From Trissonchulus latispiculum (taxonomy: Eukaryota; Nematoda; Enoplea; Enoplida; Ironidae): a stretch of DNA of 64,000 nt. The translations under genes were made by a program, and so were the position numbers. This document shows positions 58,101 through 64,000 of the stretch, piece after piece. Under the pieces are notes generated by a model. The model was given only the letters and a program-made list of their open reading frames with translations, was not told where the DNA came from and did no database searches. The stretch's first letter is position 1; every line of letters begins with the position of its first letter. The stretch is from assembly GCA_030248195.1 (NCBI GenBank), contig JASAND010008472.1, forward strand, positions 1 through 64,000, given 5' to 3'.

Positions 58101-61100
58101 ATCTACACTAACTCTGCTTAGTCCTAACCTAATCCCAGTTCACATGTGATTCTGTTGGTTCTAGTTGCAGCCTCCGGCACCAGTCCCAATCCCTGCTCCG
58201 ACGTCTATCGCGGCAGCGAGCCTTTTTCGGAACCGGAAACCCGGGCGATCCGGGATTTTGTCCTGGCTCACAACGACACCATTGGTGCCTACATCAGTCT
58301 TCACTCTTTCTCCCAGATGTGGCTCATGCCCTTCGGCTACGGTACTCCTCCGGTCTATCCTGAAGACTTTGAGGAGCTGGTAATAATGAGTACAGTTTAA
58401 ACCTATGACTTATTACCTTAGGTATTCGCCCAGCCAGTTTTGTATGAGGATTCTATACTTCAACATGTATAACGCTACCACGACAGGCAGAAATAAAACT
58501 TTACGCGAAAGCGTCCTCTAGAATGTACTAAAACTTAAGCTTGATTCGATTGTGCCAGGTCGATTTGCTAGAACGTTGGCATATGTAGTTAACCACACGT
58601 TGGGCGCGATCCCCGCCTCCGTTCAGGTCAGAGGTGCTGTTGTAACACACAGTTTAGCCTTTCACTTAAACCTGACCGTGACGTCCAATCTACAACTTTC
58701 AGGGTTGCATACTCTATTACTTTTAATTTTATGTACTCCAAGAATTTTTGGATCTCAGGTGCTGTAGTGTAAGATATTAAATTGCTACTTCAGCATCTGA
58801 AGTGCCTGTCAAACTGCTGCTTATATATAGATATATTCTCAGAACAACAGGTTAAGCTTTAACTATAGGGATTTGTGTATCGGCTATTGTTTCCACCTTT
58901 ATTAACTTGTACTCGAATATACAGAAAGAACTTGCCGAACAAGGAGCCGAAGCTATCAGACAGAAACATGGGAAAGATTATACGGTTGGAAATTCGGCTG
59001 CCCTTCTATGTAAGTTTGTAAGCAACGGTCATATAGAGTAGCTAAGCAGCATATACCTATAGGGGCCGATGTTATCAAAACCGGGTTGAGTAAACACTGG
59101 GTTGATCCCATTTTGGGTTCAACACTAAAATTTTGGGGTTGGCTAAACCCCGCTGCTCGACCCATTGTTATAAAACATTTTGGAGTTGGGTTAGGTTAAC
59201 GTGGGTGGAGCGGTTTAAACCCCGACTTGAACCCAGTTTTCAATTCGAAACGACCTTTAAGGTGAAGAATCCTGCTGTCTGCAGCTGCTGCGTGTAACGG
59301 AAAATTACTGTAACAGGTTGTGCATTAGATAGAGACCTTCACGGGCCTGAATTTTCAGGCCCGGCCCGGCCCGGCCCGTAAAAATTTCACCTCGGCCCGG
59401 CCCGGCCCGGCCCGCTCCAACTTAGGCCCGGCCCGGCCCGTAAGCTCAAAAGTTAGGCCCGGCCCGGCCCGGGCCCGTTTTAGCTAATTTTCTGTCGTTA
59501 ACCAAAATAAAAGAAAGGGTTTAAAATGCACATAATTTTATTCCTCGTCGCAAATGCCATTTTTAAACGATTTCTCGTAGCTCATGTTTATTTAGAGCAA
59601 TTAAGAACAGTCAGCGGTTCCGTTCTTGGTTATAGGGAGGAATTCACTGACTGACCAGTTTCGATGATTCAAATAGCTTGCAATTAAGGTATAAAGAAGA
59701 AGGTATGCCTTCCAAATATTAAAAATAATTATATAAATAACTAAATTTCAGATGCTAATTACAAATTCTAGCTAAAAGTTAAGTTAAATAAACGCAAATG
59801 AGCTAAATGCATACGCCAGTAACTCTGAAAGAGAAAGTAAATCAAGTCAGATCGGGATAAAAGAGCAATGATTATTCAAAATTATATTTGGAAAAGAATA
59901 AAATCTCCAATATAAATTGCCGAAACTAAAAAGAAGACAAAACCTTCAAATGAAAATAGCAGGCCCGGCCCGAAGCCCGGCCCGTTCTAGTACTCGGCCC
60001 GGCCCGGCCCGGCCCGCACCCAAATTTTTCCTACCTCGGCCCGGCCCGGCCCGTTTCACCTTAGGCCCGGCCCGGCCCGGCCCGCGGGCCGGGCCGGTCC
60101 GGGCTTACGGGCCTGAGTGAAGGTCTCTATTGTGCATAGCGATAATTAATTAATTAATCAATGCAAAATTATTAGTTCATCATGTGTTGGTATGCTAGCA
60201 AATAAAACACTCATTGTGAGCAAAGTTGAAGTTACAAATTTTATGAAAAAGACTGATATATACAGCGGTCCTTTCAGTTTATTTATCCGGTTTTTTATTT
60301 TAATTTTGTCATGCCATGTTTTACATAGAAAAATATTGAAAGATCCTTAGTTTTTATCGAGGTGCTGAGCACTATTTAGATTACTCAAAGAGACCTGTTA
60401 TGTGCTGCGAACAGCGGCTAACACTGCAGAATGGCAGACAAGAGGCGGAGAGACGAAGGTCATGAACAGAAAACATAACCTTAAGCACGTGCGGTTATTG
60501 GCCCCTAATAGTCCAACACTAAAAGTGATCGCAGTCACACTCAATGCAATCGAAATCTGAGATACCATTAACGATGGTTGAAGCCCAAATTCTAGCTCAA
60601 TCTTTTCAAAATTCGACGCATAGCCCGGGCTATGTTGGTAGCCTGATTGGCCGGTCAAATTTGCCCCAGAGTCGAAATTAAATTCCAACATCAATAATAT
60701 ACCTTTCCTTAAGTTCTTAGGCTACAAAACCTATATTCAGCAAATTCAGCATACAACTTATTCAGCAAGCTGGGAACGCCAAATAGCTGACTGCTGTCAG
60801 CCACACAAGGCTGATAAGGTAACCTGTACTGATCAGGCCGGCGGAACTTAACAGCTGTAGTACACTTTTTTACAGCCACCTCACCCCAGTCGGTGCTCCG
60901 GTTAGGGGTAGTGCCAGCTTAGAACGTATGTATTTTTGAGGGAAGGGGTGATGCTGACACTGAATAATTGTCATAGGAGTTACCCGAGGTGTTCTACAAG
61001 GCTGATCAGTACGTCCATTACGTCCACCGTGATGGCGGTGCTGTGGTAGCTCCACCAGACAAGCGGCCACGGCCACCCCTTGACAACCTCGGTGAATTGC

Positions 61101-63319
61101 CCAGGGGGGATTTTTGAAATAGGGCGCTAGAGTTGACATGACTTTTTTGTTCAAGCTCCAGACTTGACATGATCCTCCACTTGTAGCGCAGTAAGAAACC
61201 ACTGCGCTACAGGAAGTCCTATACTTCGCTTTCTCTAGGGTTGTGCTAAATACGAAAAAAGGGGGCCGGGGCCGGCCCCCGGCCCCCCAAATTGGGGGGC
61301 CGGGCCGTGGGCCGGGCCGCTTCATTTGGGGGGCCGGCCCCAGGGGCCGGCCCCCGCACCGGCCTCCCGGGCCGTGATCGACACCGGCCCCGGAGCCGAG
61401 TTCACCACCGGCCCCCGCGGCCCCAATGCCAAAAAAATTTTCCTTATCAATATAATGATTTGAAAATAGTCATTTTTGCATAGTTTTATCCTACGTCGCA
61501 AGTTATCGTTATTTTCTTGGCTCTGGAAAAATAAATGACTCCAATATGTTGTTTTCACACTACATATCCAAGTTAACCCATCCTACCAGTGCAGTGGCAC
61601 ATGAACTAGATTAGTAGATTAGAGTAGAAAGAAATTATAGAAGTCAGAATAAACAAACTGGAACGTACTCCCTGCCGGAGTCGTTTTGTCACTATGCTAA
61701 GGTCTCACCTAAGCTAACTTTTCACAGAAAAGGATCGTTAGTTAGCCAATTTCGTTATTTTCAATTGCAATGGATAGACGTGTTGTAAAAATGACTGTTT
61801 TAGTATAAAATAATGAGGTGATTAAGCTAATTATTGCTGCGAACTAACACAGAATTTACAAGGAAATTTTAAAAATTTTATGCGAAACCTATCATGTTGC
61901 ATAATATTATTCGAAAGCTGTTGACGTAGTGGATTCAGTGGTAAAGGAACTAAGTCGATCAATTCGAATAGCTAATAATAGCTATTACGGAAAAATTACT
62001 TTTTTCCCCTAAACCATCGGCCAGCTTAACTAATTGAATTAATTTGTACACCATTAAGTTCGCCTCGTCAAGAGCTTTCGAATGATATACAATACGACGG
62101 ACTTTTCTTAAAATATGGCAACTTTCCATGTTAATTTCTAATGTTTTTCTAATGTAACAGCTAGAATTAGCATAATTATATACTACATTATCTTGTATCA
62201 AAATAGTCGTCTTTGCATGTGCAATCCATTGCAATTTAAAATTATGAGATTGGGTAAATAGCGAACTTTTTCTGTGAAAGGATCGCTTAAAAAGCTACAA
62301 AACTTCCTATAGCTTCCACAAAAACCTCTAAGAGTGAAGGATAGAGTCAGGGAATATAGAAATTGATCCTAACATGGAGCATACATTCCATGCATCTTGA
62401 TAGATAAGATCTGAGTTCCGATTACTACTCTGTTTCGACAATAATTTTTCCAAAGTATTTCCATCCAAGAAGCTATTAATATAAGATGAAATCTGATAGT
62501 TTGCCAAAAAATAAAATTAAATAATAGCTACCAACACCTTTATTTACTACATTAGCATTGGAAAAATTCATAGTTTCCACATGAAATCGAAATGGGGGCT
62601 GGTTCGGGGGCCGTGACCGATACCGGCCCCCGGGGCCGTGTTGGGCCCGGCCCCCTGGTTTGGGGGTCCGGGCCGTGGGCCGGCCCCCGAAAATAAAATG
62701 GGGGCCGGCCCCACCACCGGCCCCCCGCACAACCCTAGCTTTCTCTTACTCTTTATTAGATATAAACTAAAGCAGAATCATAGCGTCAAATGCACCGACC
62801 ATTCTCATAGTGTTGAAGTGATGTTCAGCTTTACGGATGCACTTCAATGCATCGTTTTGGGATGCTTTACGGTTTGAAAAGGTTGAGGCTAGCTCCCGCC
62901 AAACTAATCAAATATGCACGGGCAGGAGCGAATGCGTCCTCTAACGAGTAGCTACATTCCAGGTTATGTTCTAATTCACTTTGACACAATGGTTCAATCG
63001 GTAGACTAGGCAAGAAGTGTCATTGTCAATTCTCCCCACTCCATTTATTGGGTCACATAATCGGCTACATTCTTTCTGGCTTTTGTAACCTTTATTGATG
63101 CACATTTAAGATTCCGCGTCCGGTGCGGCAGACGACTACATGAAGGCGGAAGCTGGGATCAACTACACCTACACCATCGAACTGAGACCAGCGGATTGGG
63201 AAGTGGTGGATTCTGGCGGTTTCATTCTCCCGCAGTGTTTCATCATTCCTACGGCTGAAGAACTATTCGAGGGAATTAAAGTTGTAGCCAGAAAGGTTGC
63301 ATCTAAAGGACCTCTGTGA
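52131..63319 (+). CDS. M14A metallocarboxypeptidase, B-type, six visible exons (5' end missing)
   Basis: Exons 52131-52235, 57470-57574, 57828-57927, 58171-58379, 58925-59009 and 63111-63319 join in frame (phases 0,0,1,0,1) with AG/GT borders. Exon 1 has the zinc motif HARE; exon 2 WYIYPVANPDGYEYS; exon 3 DRVWRKTRS (substrate Arg127) and INRNFGYFWG (Asn144-Arg145); exon 4 the third zinc ligand in ISLHSFSQMW; exon 6 the catalytic Glu in TIELRP and a stop. Tyr248 is split over the last intron. Seven residues on, an Asp stands at position 255, as in carboxypeptidase B, so C-terminal Lys/Arg is the expected substrate. Such enzymes are secreted and act in digestion or peptide processing. Signal peptide, propeptide and the start of the catalytic domain are not found and should be upstream. 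AATAAA signals follow at 63518. Confidence 0.92.
52421..52960. mobile_element. hAT-type MITE with GGGTCACC units, in carboxypeptidase intron
   Basis: Target duplication GTGTGAAC at 52413-52420 and 52961-52968. Termini CAGCGATGGAACCGG and CCGGTTCCATCACTG (YARNG). Tandem GGGTCACC/GGATCACC units occupy 52440-52530 and 52868-52948. The interior is AT-rich and non-coding. 540 bp. Confidence 0.88.
53038..53188 (-). repeat. tRNA-containing repeat with inverted ends, copy 2
   Basis: Inverted GAAAGGTTGAAATCAG (53038) and CTGATTTCAACCTTTC (to 53188). Minus-strand A box GGAGCAAGCGGTAGAGCGT (53122-53140) and B box GTGGTTCAATCCCCGC (53084-53099) are well preserved. Same family as 51763-52040. Confidence 0.7.
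53190..54237. other. Intron sequence, nothing recognised
   Basis: AT-rich part of the first visible carboxypeptidase intron, upstream of the nested BTB gene. It should hold that gene's promoter; no clear TATA element was picked out. Confidence 0.4.
54238..55434 (+). pseudogene. BTB/POZ protein, single exon, one in-frame stop
   Basis: 398 codons in one frame, interrupted only by TAA at 54604-54606. Before the stop is a 122-residue beta-rich domain (LRVTVEKLNLNGT…FGLRITAKK) that I do not recognise; its place before the BTB recalls the MATH domain of SPOP-type proteins. After a Ser-rich linker the BTB follows (ENPENPFSDIQIKGADD, HRFPLIKSPVLRKNLE, LKYLYYGNVDI) with a BACK-like helix region (LLLAHLLDMEKLKSK), then a Ser/Pro/Gln tail. 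Such proteins are usually Cul3 ubiquitin-ligase adaptors. Codon-level conservation on both sides suggests the stop is recent, a sequencing error, or read through. If not, translation from the ATG at 54805 would give a BTB lacking its first strand. It lies inside a carboxypeptidase intron on the same strand. Confidence 0.75.
55579..55584 (+). promoter_or_regulatory. Polyadenylation signal of the BTB gene
   Basis: AATAAA 145 bases after the BTB stop, inside the carboxypeptidase intron, supporting an independent nested transcript. Confidence 0.55.
55707..56085. mobile_element. MITE with GGGGCCAATTTCATAAA ends and CTTGCA units
   Basis: The left end GGGGCCAATTTCATAAAA and right end TTTTATGAAACTGGCCC are inverted. 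The interior is dense in ACTTGCA/TGCAAGT words in both orientations. No ORF and no sure target duplication. A fragment is at 24926. Confidence 0.75.
56100..57469. other. Rest of carboxypeptidase intron 1, with a tRNA-like relic
   Basis: On the minus strand 56690-56757 reads GTGAAGTGGTTAAGAC … GAGTTAAATTCCCAG, a tRNA-like A/B box pair with poor stems. A short (AACC)n patch is at 56881. No other gene seen. Confidence 0.4.
58546..58740 (+). repeat. Possible SINE with B-box-like GGGCGCGATCCCCGCC
   Basis: TTGGCATATGTAGTTAACC and GGCGCGATCCCCGCC stand at A/B box spacing within carboxypeptidase intron 4, followed by CCTGACC-type inverted words. Weak. Confidence 0.35.
59326..60129. mobile_element. 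hAT-type MITE with GGCCCG units, in carboxypeptidase intron 5
   Basis: Target duplication TTGTGCAT at 59318-59325 and 60130-60137. Terminus TAGAGACCTTCA (left copy preceded by an extra TAGA) and TGAAGGTCTCTA. Dense GGCCCGGCCC arrays lie at 59363-59480 and 59960-60110, followed by GGGCCTGA next to both ends. AT-rich interior, 804 bp, no ORF. Confidence 0.87.
60977..61091 (+). other. Orphan exon-like segment in carboxypeptidase intron 5
   Basis: Between a TCATAG acceptor and a GTGAAT donor, 115 bases read ELPEVFYKADQYVHYVHRDG, then GAVVAPPDKRPRPPLDNL, with coding-like composition. Its phase does not allow inclusion in the carboxypeptidase (it would give a stop). It may be a relic exon or a piece of another gene; no family recognised. 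Confidence 0.3.
61236..62737. mobile_element. hAT-type MITE with GGGGCCGG units, in carboxypeptidase intron 5
   Basis: Target duplication GCTTTCTC at 61228-61235 and 62738-62745. Terminus TAGGGTTGTGC and GCACAACCCTA (YARNG). GGGGCCGG/CCGGCCCC arrays flank both ends (61260-61430; 62594-62727) around about 1.15 kb of AT-rich, non-coding interior. 1502 bp. Confidence 0.88.
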
Positions 63320-63517
63320 ATTATATGATTTAGATTTAGACTAACTTTAAATTTTACACATTTTGACTATTAAACCTCCATCATTAAAACCCCTCACACA
63401 AAGCAGCATACCAACCGGGTATTCCCCAATTCCTAAACTAAACCATATGTAGCAAATTACTACCGGTACTTTAATTTGCGTCCAAGCCGCCGAAACCACA
63501 ATATGGAACTGAGATAA

Positions 63518-63527
63518 AATAAATAAA
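63518..63527 (+). promoter_or_regulatory. Overlapping polyadenylation signals of the carboxypeptidase
   Basis: AATAAATAAA about 200 bases after the stop, with a further AATAAA at 63531. Confidence 0.6.
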
Positions 63528-63539
63528 AACAATAAAACA

Positions 63540-64000
63540 ACGGCAACAATCTACAACAATTATTTCATGAGATAACATGATCCAATTTGAGGTGACGCCA
63601 TAGTCCTTCAGCTGCGTCAAAGCTCACCTGAGTATCAAGTTGCGTCAGAGTTGGTCAAGTGAGAGTATGACTAAGTGGTACTAAACTAAGTGACCCACTA
63701 ATGACCCAAGAAGTGGGACGGGATAATACGTGCAAGCTTCAGAAACTGAAATTGGTGTTTTTTACTTCGTTTCAGTTCCAAGAATCAAAATCAGTAGGTA
63801 AAATCCGTTAGCAACGCAAACCCCCTCAACTCGCACACCATTCACATTTCACAACCGCATAAAAAGGTGATAACAACGCACACAGAACTACGGCAAAATC
63901 ACCTCAAGAATTAAATACAAATATCGAACATATATTATCAACTTGCTTTACTTCAAACCAGTGCTCCCCCCCAAACCTAAGATTATGCCAATGAGGTGCA
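63540..64000. other. Downstream intergenic, nothing recognised
   Basis: No ORF, tRNA or clear repeat is visible to the end of the window. Confidence 0.4.

Noticed and set aside
60870..61325. 151-codon minus-strand ORF
   Set aside because: It runs through the GGGGCC array of a MITE and is antisense to the exon-like segment; composition is driven by the repeat.

Overview
This window is animal nuclear DNA, most likely from an arthropod-like invertebrate, but I cannot place the species. The evidence is spliced genes with GT-AG introns and AATAAA signals, a trypsin-pathway type (M14A) carboxypeptidase, intronless F-box and BTB genes, and a dense load of DNA transposons, a LINE, a Ty3/Gypsy remnant and tRNA-derived SINEs. 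There are no bacterial operons, ribosome binding sites or CRISPR arrays. Only about 8-10 kb is ordinary host coding sequence. The rest is mobile DNA, much of it nested.

Layout. 1-6.4 kb: a decayed Ty3/Gypsy retrotransposon (gag, protease, RT, RNase H) cut off just before integrase. 7.0-8.4 kb: two TTAA-flanked MITE copies. 8.5-10.4 kb: a 41-bp tandem repeat, then a long degenerate array whose motif polarity inverts near its middle. 10.5-11.35 kb: a small single-exon gene, possibly mTERF-like and mitochondrial. 11.6-22.6 kb: a transposon patchwork with foldback elements built on CCCCGTTTGG units, a nested hAT-type MITE, a TTAA MITE, a SINE and a large palindrome. 22.8-24.8 kb (+) and 42.1-44.1 kb (-): two diverged intronless F-box/LRR paralogues. 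25.2-30.0 kb: a candidate PIF/Harbinger element split by three MITEs and keeping only a transposase C-terminus. 33.9-40.1 kb: a three-level nest of foldback element, TA-flanked MITE and LINE. 44.9-51 kb: more foldbacks, SINEs, a (TTTCAG)n element and an unidentified decayed coding region.

52.1-63.3 kb holds the main host gene: six coding exons encoding an almost complete M14A metallocarboxypeptidase catalytic domain with a carboxypeptidase-B-type Asp at the specificity position. Its signal peptide and propeptide exons are not identified and must lie upstream. Its first visible intron contains a same-strand single-exon BTB gene interrupted by one in-frame stop. Its introns also carry three hAT-type MITEs with intact 8-bp target duplications.

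The strongest unifying observation is a set of unrelated MITE families. Four have hAT-type termini (5'-YARNG) and exact 8-bp target duplications, and each carries a family-specific short motif repeated near its ends (GGGTCACC, GGCCCG, GGGGCCGG, TGTCCACG). A fifth candidate carries TTTCAG. These look like amplified transposase-binding sites and are described in the findings.
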